Of a stretch of 64,000 bases of DNA, positions 27,621 through 37,197 are shown piece by piece. The notes under the pieces were generated by a model, which saw only the letters and a list, made by a program, of their open reading frames with translations, was not told the DNA's origin and ran no database searches. Positions within the stretch are counted from its first letter, which is position 1; every line of letters begins with the position of its first letter. The position numbers and the translations under genes were made by a program. This DNA comes from Caprimulgus europaeus (Eukaryota > Chordata > Aves > Caprimulgiformes > Caprimulgidae): NCBI GenBank assembly GCA_907165065.1, contig OU015523.1, forward strand, positions 41,653,702 to 41,717,701, read 5' to 3'.

Positions 27621-27697
27621 GATTTATGCATCTACTGTGGATGGTAATAATCCAATATCCTCCAGAGGTAATGCCTGGAATGAGACATACAATTTAC

Positions 27698-27909
27698 CTG
27701 CCTCATATTCCCATTCTTTTGTAACAATAGATTGATCCTCTGGTTTTTCAATTCGTGAAATTGCCATCTCTTGATGTTCAGTGAAGTTGCTCCTATTTGT
27801 AACATCCAGTTTCTGTACCTGTATAATACAGTGCATTGTTACACGCATACAAGAGTAAGAACCTATTAAATCACACTTGAGAAATGTCACATTTTTCTCA
27901 TCTATAAAA
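27698..27909 (-). other. candidate exon of an unidentified minus-strand gene
   Basis: On the minus strand a 212-base stretch is open for about 70 codons and bounded by splice-like signals: acceptor GCTTGCTTTGGCAG on the right side and donor GAGGCAG before GTAAATTG on the left. The frame starts with a partial codon and reads FIDEKNVTFLKCDLIGS, and further on ISRIEKPEDQSIVTKEWEYEA without that last residue being certain. I recognise no family. It sits where a gene divergent from APOO would run, but the neighbouring open frame does not join it in phase in the simplest way. It may be an exon, a decaying relic, or chance. Confidence 0.25.
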
Positions 27910-28078
27910 CTGCCAAAGCAAGCTAAAGCATTGTTTGTTTGTTTGGTTTTTTTTACCTGTGCCAGCCCCATGTTGTACTAATTTATGAGACTGAAGAGGT
28001 AGTTTCAAATTCTGTGCTAGATAGGAACAGTTAAAAGTGAAGACGATGTCTGTGTGTGCACCACTACCCTGTGCCCCT

Positions 28079-28309
28079 TCAGTTCCTACACCACAAGCTG
28101 CAACTACACCAGCCATAGCCTTCCTCCATAGAGTGTGGGGGCAAAAACATAAAAGGCTTCACGTTGTGAGAAGTGGTAGGTGATAACACATAGTAAACAT
28201 GTGAGGGATCACTGAGGGAAACTCTGTAGGTGACAGTTTTCATTAGTAATTGTGAAATACCACTGAAACGTGTCTTAGAGTTTCCTAAATGCACTTCAGG
28301 ATTAAACAT
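28079..28309 (-). other. second candidate minus-strand coding stretch, unidentified
   Basis: A minus-strand frame open for 76 codons from an ATG, reading MFNPEVHLGNSKTRFSGIS and then KTVTYRVSLSDPSHVYYV. A beta-strand-like pattern is possible, but I cannot assign a family. It is upstream, in transcription order, of the 27698-27909 candidate. A donor-like CACAG/GTAAAA occurs at about 27954-27959, in another frame. Phases do not obviously connect, so a working gene is doubtful. Confidence 0.15.
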
Positions 28310-31300
28310 GTGTAAGGTCGGGTGTTACTCCTTTGTGGAAAACATTCCCAGAGTGGAAGCAGTAGTTGAAGGTACCAGGCATGATGGGTCTTGATGAATG
28401 TAAGGCAAAGGCATGGAAAGGTGCAAAATCAGCCTGAACAAATGCCATGGTACCAAAGAGCAAGGAGCTGTAATAGGACTTCCAGGTAATGAGTACTCTC
28501 CACAGAAACAGGGCATCCTGAAAAGGGCATCTTGCTTCCAGTTTTGCCTCATACCTCTCATTCTCTCTTAATCAAATATGCTCTCTTCATTTTTTCCTAG
28601 CCTTTCTTGAGTTTGGGAAGAGCAACATGTTGGTTGCAGAGACGCTGTAGTGGGCCAGTAAGAGTAAAAAGAAGAGGTGACTAATTAGTTGTATTGAAAC
28701 TGAGATCTAGAAAAGAAAAATATTTAAAAGACAAATACAAGCTTTTCCTCTCAAAAAGGGTGCTAACTCTAGACTGAACAAATAAAGCCATGAAACATAA
28801 TTCTGCCTTCTAGAAATAGAATAATAAAGGTTTTCCCTTATGCTCTTCTATTACATCAAATGATGGTGGCGGAAACAGGGAAGAAGAAATCTTCATGTGC
28901 TGCTCAGCTCTGTCTCCCTTCTTGTTCAAGCTGCACAACAAACTCCTGCAGACTGGGCTGCTGCTCTTCTGGTCCCTAGGATCCTGAGAAGCTTCAAGCC
29001 CCAGCCTACGGGCTTAATGGGGAAGGAAGTCGGAGCTTAAGCCAAGAGTTAAGTAACAGCATAAGTGCAGGCTTCACTATTCAGGTACACAAACCTCTGC
29101 CTGTTTCTCAAGGAGCAGCCAACTTGTACCCTGCAAGATGTCACACAGCATGTAGTGGCACTTGGTGCGGTTTCCAGCTGGTCTCTGTGCGTGTGAAAAG
29201 TCCCACAGACCTCACTGTGACTTCTCTCTCTTACAAGTATGTGTGGGTATGGTTAGAAATTTGGAAGTGCAATTTCCTAACCAGCAGAAAGGAAGACACT
29301 AAAGCACTTTCAGTAACAGACTGTAATAACCATGTAATGGTATGTGTATATATCGTAAGCGTATAATACATTCTACTTCTTATTCATGGGAGAGCTACAT
29401 CATGTAGCCCTGGTAGAAAATAAAACAGAAATTAAAACCCTTCAAAAATGATCATCCTAAAAGTCAGTTATAAGAAACAAAGTAAGCTCAGCATGTCACT
29501 GCTAATTATTAAAGAGGCAACATAGTAAAAGAAGGAACACATGCCTTTAATTAGAAATTACTTGGTTCAATTAAATAAGGTACTATGCTTAATATATATG
29601 TATATTTAGCTAAATACTGATGTCAGTACATTTCTAGGCACATGAGGTAAACACAGTTACATCTCCTTGCTAAGAAATTAAGGATTATGGTGACAATAAT
29701 TTAAGTTAAAAAGATTTGATGCACTAAATACCTGAAGAAACTGGCAACAAATTCAAGATCTTTCACGTTCACCCTCAGTTAATGTCCAAAATGTATCTGT
29801 CTCAACTGACATCTGAGATGCATTTAAATTTTGAAAGGAGTTGGACTTTGTTGTGATGGGTGCTTAAGGGCATCAAAAAGGTGGTTGTGTTCTCACTGCT
29901 ACTCGTAGCATGTATCTGTGCTTTAAAAGATGATTGCTACACCACACGTTAGCTGACATCTGTGTTGGTTGTATCAACAACTTGTTAACAGAAGAATAAT
30001 TTGTCAGTGCTGAAAGGGAGTCATTGAAAAATGTGGAACTAGAGCCACTGATGGCTGCAGTGAGAAGCCACAGATTTGAATGAGGGAAGGAACGTTTGGG
30101 TGTTTAACTGTGGCGATATCAAAAGTGAAACTATTTTCAGTTGGATTACGCTGGGGTTTTTGCATGTTAAATTTATCTTTTCGACCTGTCCCGTCTTAGA
30201 ATATAGGAGCTTTACTTGGAAAGCACCACGTATGTTTTGGATGCTGTCAGAATGTGACAGAGCTGATGGGACAGCACGTGCTGCAATTCAAGTCCTGGTT
30301 TACCCCAGATATGAACACAGTAATGCCTTTGATGCAGTTAAAGGTAGGTCAAGTGGGAGAACACAAAGAGCTCTACAATGGCATCTGTCCTTAACATTCA
30401 ATTTACTTTCTGAATGTGTGGCTTCAGACCTCAGAGCTGCCAAAATAGCACTTCTGACAAATGCTGAAAAACAACCCGCCTGGAGTATGAAAAGCAAAAG
30501 CACGAGGTAAGTTTCACTCCAAATAAACCAGTATCATTAAATACAAAAATCTGTTCAAAACCCTTGCCCTCCATCCCTAAATTTGGGAGCGAATAAAGTG
30601 GAGAGAGTGAAATAGGATTCTTGGGAATATGTGAACTGCACTCCCTTCATAAAGGCACTGGGAAAGGTCCATCATCGCCTACCCCAGTAAAAGACGGTTC
30701 AAGTAGCTGTTCTAACAAATATGTGCTAAAAGTGATGGCAACATGAGAAATGGATTGATTGCTCTGGAGACTGACCTAGAAAAGCTGTGTACCTGCCATG
30801 CCACCTCCAACTGTGCTTTGTGTGGAGCATTTAGAAAGCCAGGCTCATGGCGATAGGTGAAGCTGCTTAACAACTGAAAGTTCAGTTTATTGGAGCCTTG
30901 TGGTTGTGTATTTTCTCTTAACTACATATTTTCAAAGTAATTTGAAAGGAAAAGGGATCTGCCAAACAGCGTTCCTTTTAAGTTAAAACACACAAAAAAC
31001 CAAGAAGAGGCAGAAAAGTAGTTTATTCTAAAAAGATTTTTAAAATAAGTTCTAAACGGGCTGACAAAATTGTAGTGGCAAGTCCTGGTATTAAAAATTC
31101 CATTTTAGTGAAGAAAGGGTGAATGGAAAAAATGTGTTTTTAAAAACACACATCCAGGTTTATCATGAAGGAGAACATCAAAATAAACCAACCTTTCAGA
31201 ATTAATAACGTTTTCCAATGATCAGTGCCAGCAGGTAACTGCAGATGTTAGAAACTCACATTTTAACAGGAATGTGCATGAAATAATTGGGTTTTTTCTA

Positions 31301-32513
31301 CTGTACCTATAAATGTGTGGCAAATAACTCATTGTATTGCTAGTAAAGGACTGTTGTTATTTTCTTGACAAAAAATTAAATTGTACATAAGCAATCTAAC
31401 ACAACATTATGAAAGCTCAGACTGTAATTGCTGAGGCAAAGGATTGGACATAGTTTCTTAAATTGTATTTCTGCCTGGGCTGACATATTTTATGATCTGT
31501 GGCAAAGTTTTCAAGCTTCTCTGAGCTGCAGCTTTCTAAAGGAAATACTTTCACAAGTATTTAGAAAAGCCCGTTACCAAGGAAAGGGAAAAATACTGTC
31601 AAGCAAAATAAAAGTGAAACTTGGTATAAATCCTTACATTAGAAACAGCCAGGAGTCAGTCACGCCACAGCTCTTCATTCTGTGGACTCAGCAGCAGAAA
31701 CTTCAGCTCCTTTTTAGGTCTGTCTGACAATGTTTTGGACTGTGGATAATCTGTTATGGCATATATTATTCTTGTCCCAGGGAAATTTTGAAGAGACAAC
31801 CTTCTCCAGCAGTTATTCCTGCAGGGCTTTCATCCAGATTACTGGTAGACTGTAAGAGAAAAATGCACCTACATGAGAGCTGATATATTTGTATTATTCT
31901 TCTCTCTAAAATTTTTTACAGTTTTTTTAAATCAGTCATATCAATCACTTTAAAGATGAACTTCCATATTAAACAAAAATTGCACTGAAGATGGTGGAGT
32001 TGATAAAATTGTTTGGTTTAAAAAACTGTATAAAACAAGTATCTGTTCTTCAGGTATTTATATCTGTGTTACATAATTGTATCAATAATTGCTGTGTAGT
32101 TGCTGAATATAAATAGATAATGAAAATATGTATTTGTAACATATACCCCATCGTATGCACAGGTGGAATTGGAATTTTCTTTACTGTTCATGTAGCAAAC
32201 TGAAGAAGTGAATGCACTGGAAGTACTCTTGTGTCTGTCCTCTGTAAAACTGGGAAACAGCTGGTGCCATCCTCAGCCTGGGACTGAGCTTTGGTGGCAG
32301 CTAACCCGAGCAGGTGCCATCATTCACCTCAATGACATCACTCCTCTTGTGGGCTTTCCTGTCAGTTTGAGCTTTGAAAATTTTCTGTCTCTAACACTTT
32401 GAGGATGAATAAAATGCATCAAGAAATGCAACTGCTTTGTAAACTACTGAGTCACTCTGCACACTCTCACAAAGCTGACATAAAATACTGCAAAATCATT
32501 TTTCCACAAACAT

Positions 32514-32925
32514 TTCATAGAATCATAGAATTGTTTTAGTTGGAAAAGACCTTTAAGACCATCGAGTCCAACCATAAACCTAACACTGTGACTCCACCAC
32601 TTCCCTGGGCAGCCTGTTCCAATGCTTGACAACCCCTTTGGTGAATAAATTTTTTCTAATATCCAATCTAAATCTCCCCTGGTGCAACTTGGGGCCATTT
32701 CCTCTCATCCCAGCACTTGTTACTTGGGGAAAAAAGACCAATGCCCACCCTGCTACACCCTCCTTTCAGGTAGTTGCAGAGAGCAATAAGGTCTCCCCTC
32801 AGCCTCCTTTTCTCCAGACCAAATAACCCCAGTTCCCTCAGCTGCTCCTCATAAAGACTTGTGCTCTAGACCCTTCACCAGCTTCGTTGCCCTTCTCTGG
32901 ACACTCTCCAGCACCCTGGCTGCTT
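32514..32925 (-). mobile_element. CR1 LINE, 5'-truncated 3' end
   Basis: Starts with the terminal short repeat TCATAGAATCATAGAATTG, followed by GTTGGAAAAGACCTTTAAGA, GAGTCCAACCATAAACCTAA, CCTGGGCAGCCTGTTCCAAT and CTTCGTTGCCCTTCTCTGGA. This is the reverse complement of a CR1 3' end, so the element points to the minus strand. The pattern is the CR1 type abundant in neoavian birds. Compared with the copy at 37198 it lacks about 70 bases near the 3' end, between AACACTG and TGACTCC. The right boundary, where CR1 similarity fades near CACCCTGGCTGC, is approximate. Confidence 0.92.
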
Positions 32926-34541
32926 ACTTCCCACAGACATAACTGACTGCTCAAGGCATGATACAAATGTGAGAGAGGCCCATTAGTGTTCTTCACTTAT
33001 GGATCACTTATGTATGTTTTAGATATAACTCTTCTTTGCTAAAGAGGGAATCTTTGTAACCAAACCTGTAATAAAATATTGGAAAAATTCCCTACATGCG
33101 TGTAGTCTTTCATTGTAGCAATATCTGCTTCATCTCTTAGCCTGTGGGTTTGGTACCGAAGCTCATACCATTTATTCATGGTATTTCTGATATCCCATTA
33201 GCTTAAAAGCATCAGCTGCTGCCCGTGAATCACAGCAGAAAAACACAATAAAGTTTTTTAAAAGGGCACAAACCTGAAGTCTTCTCAATTCACCTCATAT
33301 TGCTCCTGACAATAGTCCAATCTACCAACAAGTAAGAAGGACTGTGCTAATTTTACGAACAGCTCATGGAGAAGCATTGCCCAATTCTACAACCCAATGG
33401 TTAAACATCCCCCCTAGCCTGGAAAATACTTGTTTCTGCTGTAGCTGGGTCTATCAGGTCTATACAGAGACTGCAGTAAAGAAATGTAGGCATTTTTCTT
33501 TGAGATGTAACAAAACCTGACATTTTCTTGGTGTTCTTATGTGTCTAAATTAGGAGTGTAGGCTTCTCTCCCCACAGCAGGGAGAAGGAGGAGGTGACAC
33601 AGTGCACTTTAAAGCAGAACTGAGGTGCTGTGAACACCCTCTGGTAAACTTTATGTCCAGGCAGCCACGGCTTCTACGAAGTTTCAAAAATTAGGCAGCC
33701 TGAATCACCCCTTCACCCCAAGTCCTGATGGAGTGGCCTCCCAACAGAACTGTGATGGCAACCGTATGGCACAGCCTACGGAACCTGCATTTTCCATACA
33801 GACTAATGTTTTGAAGTATCTGTGTTACTTAAGCTTCAAGGTAATTTTTCAGCAGTACCTAAAAAATGACAGTATTCAGTAAAATCAGGGCACTTGTTTG
33901 CCTTTGAAATGTGGTGTTATGTGCCCAAGATTAGGTATGAGGATAAATGTCTTACAAAATGCTAAAAATAACAAGCACCAAGATCCTAGTAACTGATCAG
34001 AAAATTATGACCCCTGCACATGAAGTCACCTCATTTGATGGACTTACTCTTTTTCCACTAATCTATTTGCTGCCTTGGCCTTGAGTGCTACAAAGATCTT
34101 AAACACAATGAAAGGTGGAAACTCCTGACCAGCATGTGTGAAGAAATGAAGAAGCAGGTAATTAACTGACAATGTGAGAACAGATTTCCCGTTATTTAAA
34201 TCAGAATGGAATACTGCCTTGGTTTATGGAATGGGAATGGAATGAGTTTAAGAAATGGGATGGGAATGTAGTACTTATAATTTCTGATATTTTTCTACCA
34301 CGGAGAAACAAGTCAGACAGCATATGATGCATACGAGACTCTCCCTCGCAGCAGATGTGAGTGGAAAAGAATTCCTTGCCATCCAGCTCTCTTAAGTGAG
34401 CTGGAGATGCCACATCCCAGGCTGCAGAAACCAAAGAGGGTTAAGATGCGGGGGGAGGGGTAGTTTTATTGGTTTTAATGGAATATTTTGAGATTAGAAA
34501 GGGACGGAACTTTATCTTGTTGTGTTCCCCATTGCGTATGA

Positions 34542-34549
34542 TGACGTAA
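34542..34549 (+). promoter_or_regulatory. CRE/ATF-like site TGACGTAA
   Basis: TGACGTAA matches the CRE half-site core TGACGT recognised by CREB/ATF family proteins. It lies 14 bases (34542 to 34556) upstream of the left arm of the inverted repeat. Confidence 0.45.
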
Positions 34550-34555
34550 CGCCTT

Positions 34556-34629
34556 CATCACCCTCCCGCCGCCGCCGTCGCCGCCGCTGCGGACGCAGCG
34601 GCGGCGACGGCGGCGGCGGGAGGGTGATG
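34556..34629. repeat. perfect 36-bp inverted repeat with 2-base spacer
   Basis: The left arm 34556-34591 is the exact reverse complement of the right arm 34594-34629; the spacer is GA. I checked every base. The arms begin CATCACCCTCCC and consist mainly of GCC/GTC triplets. It lies about 135 bases upstream of the first APOO ATG, within the CpG island. It would form a very stable hairpin in single-stranded DNA or RNA. It could be a real inverted duplication (template switching) or an assembly or amplification fold-back. Confidence 0.97.
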
Positions 34630-34663
34630 GGCGGGGCCACCCGAGGTAGAGAAGCCCCGCCCC
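34629..34663. promoter_or_regulatory. pair of GC boxes (SP/KLF type)
   Basis: GGGCGGGGCC at 34629-34638 on + and GCCCCGCCCC at 34654-34663, the opposite orientation of the same motif. Such elements are typical of TATA-less promoters. Confidence 0.5.
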
Positions 34664-34719
34664 CTGTGCGTTGCTAGGTTACCGCAAACTGCCCCGCCTA
34701 TCCGGCGCACTGCCTTTCT

Positions 34720-34727
34720 TAACGTCA
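34720..34727 (-). promoter_or_regulatory. CRE/ATF-like site TAACGTCA
   Basis: TAACGTCA is the reverse complement of TGACGTTA. It is in the opposite orientation to the TGACGTAA site at 34542, 38 bases before the first APOO ATG. The two sites flank the long inverted repeat. Confidence 0.4.
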
Positions 34728-34758
34728 TAACGCGGCGACTCGCCCGGTTTCTCTCGGC

Positions 34759-34769
34759 GCCGCCATGTT
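34759..34769 (-). promoter_or_regulatory. YY1-like site at first ATG
   Basis: GCCGCCATGTT is an exact reverse complement of AACATGGCGGC, which fits the YY1 consensus AANATGGCGGC. YY1 sites just after transcription starts are common in mitochondrial and other housekeeping genes. Confidence 0.55.
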
Positions 34770-34773
34770 CAAG
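34765..34773 (+). CDS. APOO: APOO coding exon 1, first copy (MFK)
   Basis: ATG TTC AAG followed by donor GTGAGG. Human APOO also starts MFKV, with V supplied by the next exon, so a three-codon first exon fits. Using this donor gives a transcript with a single ATG in frame with the rest of the gene. A second, identical MFK exon with its own donor follows 34 bases later, so only one of the two can supply the start in any given transcript. Confidence 0.75.
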
Positions 34774-34792
34774 GTGAGGGAACGCGCTCGGC

Positions 34793-34803
34793 GCCGCCAT
34801 GTT
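34793..34803 (-). promoter_or_regulatory. YY1-like site at second ATG
   Basis: The same GCCGCCATGTT motif, carried by the second copy of the tandem duplication. Two adjacent copies could raise or alter YY1 binding; this is inference from motif only. Confidence 0.55.
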
Positions 34804-34807
34804 CAAG
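34799..34807 (+). CDS. APOO: APOO coding exon 1, second copy (alternative MFK)
   Basis: An identical ATG TTC AAG with donor GTGAGG (34808), produced by the tandem duplication. If this donor is used, the upstream ATG (34765) would still be in the message but 34 bases away, hence out of frame. It would open a short overlapping frame of 23 codons ending at TAG 40628-40630 in exon 2. That would make translation from the second ATG depend on leaky scanning. Which donor is used cannot be told from sequence. Confidence 0.5.
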
Positions 34808-35316
34808 GTGAGGAAAGCGTTGCCCGCGGCCGTTGCCGTTCCCCGCTTGTCTCTCCGCTGCTTCGCTCCGTCGGCAGCGCTCCTCGTCCCCGGAGGAGCG
34901 GGAGGAGGCGGGGGGGCGGCCTTTCCCTTCAGGCCTCGCCGCTGCCGCCCCGGCATGGGGCCTGGCTGCGGGATGCAGCAGCGGTGTCAGCGTCTGGGAG
35001 CCTCCGTGTCCGGCGGGGCGAGGCCGGCAGGGGGCGGCCCGGGAGCGCGGCCGGAGAGGCCCGGCGGGCAAGTGCTCTGGCCCGGGGCGGGGAGAGCCCC
35101 GTTTCTCCTGGTTCCCGTTTTAAAGCAAGTGTTTGTGACTCGGGTGAGGAGAGGCGGGAGTGAAGACTCAGACGTTGTTACCAGCGATTGATTTTTTCAT
35201 GTTCCGGCTAAAACTCTTCTGAAATATCTCTTGCCTATTGGCAGCTGTACCCGGGGTATTTTGTCTATACAGAGGTGTTAGTTGTGTTGCAGCTGCATAA
35301 TCGCTCTTTTTAATGT

Positions 35317-35737
35317 TCCATAGAATGGTTTGGGCTGGAAGGGACCTTAAAGATCATTCAGTTCCAACCCCCCTGCCATCAGCAGGGACACCTTCCACTA
35401 GACCAGGTTGCTCAAAGCCTCATCCAGCCTGGCCTTGAACACTTACAGGGAGGGGACATCCACAACTTCTCTGAGCAACCTCTTCCAGTGTCTCACCACC
35501 CTCACAGTGAAGAATTTCTTCCTAATATCTAATCTTAACCTTCCCTCTTCCAGTTTAGAGCCATTTCCCCTTGTTCTGTCATTAACTGCCCTTATAAAAA
35601 GTCCCTCCCCAGCTTTCTTGTAGGCCTCTTCAGATACTGGAAGGCCACTATAAGGTCTCCTCGGAGCCTTCTCTTCTCCAGCCTGAACAGCCCAAACTCT
35701 CTCAGCCTGTCCTCATAGGAGAGGTGCTGCAGCCCTC
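35317..35737 (-). mobile_element. CR1 LINE, 5'-truncated 3' end
   Basis: TCCATAGAATGGTTTGGGCT then GGAAGGGACCTTAAAGATCA, CCACTAGACCAGGTTGCTCA, CAGTGTCTCACCACCCTC, GAAGAATTTCTTCCTAATAT and CTCATAGGAGAGGTGCTGCA. This is the reverse complement of a chicken-like CR1 3' end, antisense to APOO. The truncation point is immediately followed by AT-rich inverted repeats. It is a different CR1 subfamily from the copies at 32514 and 37198. Confidence 0.93.
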
Positions 35738-35787
35738 AAAATTTCAAAATTTTTGTAATTTTTGAAATTTTTTAATTTCAAAATTAC
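35738..35787. repeat. AT-rich inverted and direct repeats beside CR1 truncation point
   Basis: AAAATTTCAAAA (35738-35749) has its exact reverse complement TTTTGAAATTTT at 35760-35771, and AATTTCAAAATTA recurs after it. The cluster abuts the 5'-truncated end of the CR1 copy, so it may have arisen during insertion or repair. Confidence 0.8.
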
Positions 35788-37197
35788 CTGCCTTGTCCGT
35801 GTTGCACAAAAAGAAAAACACAAAATACCACATTTGTTATTTACAGTTCCTTCCTAAATACGGCAGCATGGAGTGTGAGTTAGTGTAATTGCAGTGTTTG
35901 GGTTCCTACAGTTGTGACTGTCCTCGTCTCCAAAGTCTCCCTTCACTGCACATAGGTTGTCAGCGAAATCTGTACATAATCTGGCTTCAATCGGAGAATT
36001 GTCTCAAAAGTCTTTGCCTCTAATATGAAGAGCCCCAGATCCCCTCAGGCCGAAAGCAAGTTGCATGTTTCCAAAAACTTCTTGTCATGACTACACAAGA
36101 AGCTGGAGTTTTAAAAACTGGTGACACTTGATTCTTGAAATTCATTCTCTTTTTTACCTTTTTTGTTTGTCAGATGTTGATAATGTGTCAATATATATCA
36201 ATATATTGATATGCTGAGCAGCCTAAGCTTGCTGTACTCTTGTTGCAACTTCAAATAAATACTTTAATGTTGGGACAATTGCTGGAATTCTTATGTGAGA
36301 TTTTAATCTCAGAATTGTTGAGAACTCTGTAAGTGGTACTGAATTATCTTTAAAGAATCATATGTGAACCTGTGGGTTTAGGTACTATGCATAATAACAC
36401 TACTTTCATACAACCATTGAGGTTAGGCAGATTCCAGTGCTTCAGGCCCAGCCTAATTTTTTGCCTCTAAGAGCAAAATGGGAAGGTGGTTTCTTGTCCT
36501 TGATATCAGGTAGCAAGAGTGCTTGAGTTTGTTTTTTGGATTTTTGTTTTGTTTTGGTTTTTTGTTGAGGTTGAAAGATAGGAGGAAGAATGTAAAAAGA
36601 AGATAAAAACTAAGCAGCTTCATATATTAGGGCAAATATCAGCCTTCACAAAAGTAAGATTTTTTTTTTTTCCCTTTTATTCTTCCTTTCTCCACTTTTG
36701 ACAGGATGACAATAACAGTAACCAGTGAACTGAGAAACCACAGAGAAGAGGGGGGGAGGAAAAAGACAAAATTTCTAGTTAATCTTTAGTTCTTTTTTCC
36801 CCCTCTGTGATGAGAACTAATATGGGATTTATTCTTCCCAGAGGCATTCTTTAACTAAGAATTAAGAACTTTGAGAAGGGCAGTAAAGCAAGACGATTGA
36901 AGATGAAATGTGATAGTCTTTTTCCTTCCAACTTTCGGATGGAATTTACTTGAGTCATTTATTATCTATAGATAAAGTTGAGCTTTTCAGCTAGAGAAAT
37001 TAATAAACTTAATACATTTTTTTTTTTACTTAAAGTAGATGCAGAGCATTGCCTAGAGAGAAGAATGTCAGCTCTACTTTTTTGGTATCAACTGAAAAGC
37101 TGTAAGACAAGCAGACTGGGGGCGCAGCTCAATCAAAACCTTTTATTAAACCAATTGGTTCAATAATATGTGGCTAATATGAAATTAAGAAGTTAGA

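Larger units (their letters stand above)
23986..34500. other. intergenic region between KLHL15 and APOO
   Basis: About 10.5 kb with no gene I can name. It holds a 15-base C run (24848-24862), a small tandem duplication (27579-27620), two weak minus-strand candidate exons (27698-27909 and about 28079-28309), a + open frame of 144 codons ending on a splice-donor-like site (30076-30510), and one CR1 LINE (32514-32925). In mammals CXorf58 lies here, head to head with APOO. I translated the minus strand mentally in the open stretches and saw nothing like its IQ-motif segment, so it may be lost, too diverged to recognise, or missed by eye. Confidence 0.6.
34753..34820 (+). repeat. 34-bp tandem duplication covering APOO start codon and splice donor
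   Basis: Two copies, 34753-34786 and 34787-34820. The first 27 bases of each are identical (CTCGGCGCCGCCATGTTCAA then GGTGAGG), with drift only in the last few bases. Each copy carries a YY1-like site, a Kozak-consistent ATG, the whole 9-base coding part of exon 1 (ATG TTC AAG), and a GTGAGG donor. Confidence 0.95.
34540..35165. promoter_or_regulatory. APOO CpG-island promoter
   Basis: About 600 bases of CpG-dense, GC-rich DNA surrounded by AT-rich DNA, covering the first coding exon of APOO. It has no TATA box but contains GC boxes (GGGCGGGGCC at 34629-34638 and GCCCCGCCCC at 34654-34663), two CRE-like half-sites, two YY1-like sites at the ATGs, and a long perfect inverted repeat. This is the usual architecture of a housekeeping, possibly bidirectional, promoter. 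The exact transcription start is not determinable, but must be upstream of 34765. Confidence 0.85.

Noticed and set aside
34892-34917. G-rich runs considered as a notable G-quadruplex element
   Set aside because: Plausible G4-forming sequence, but such runs are routine in avian CpG islands, and nothing beyond composition supports a specific role.
34558-35191. Several 96-132 codon open frames on both strands over the APOO CpG island
   Set aside because: GC-rich DNA has few stop codons. The translations are arginine-, alanine- and proline-rich low-complexity, and cut across the exon 1 donors and the palindrome. None has a recognisable domain.
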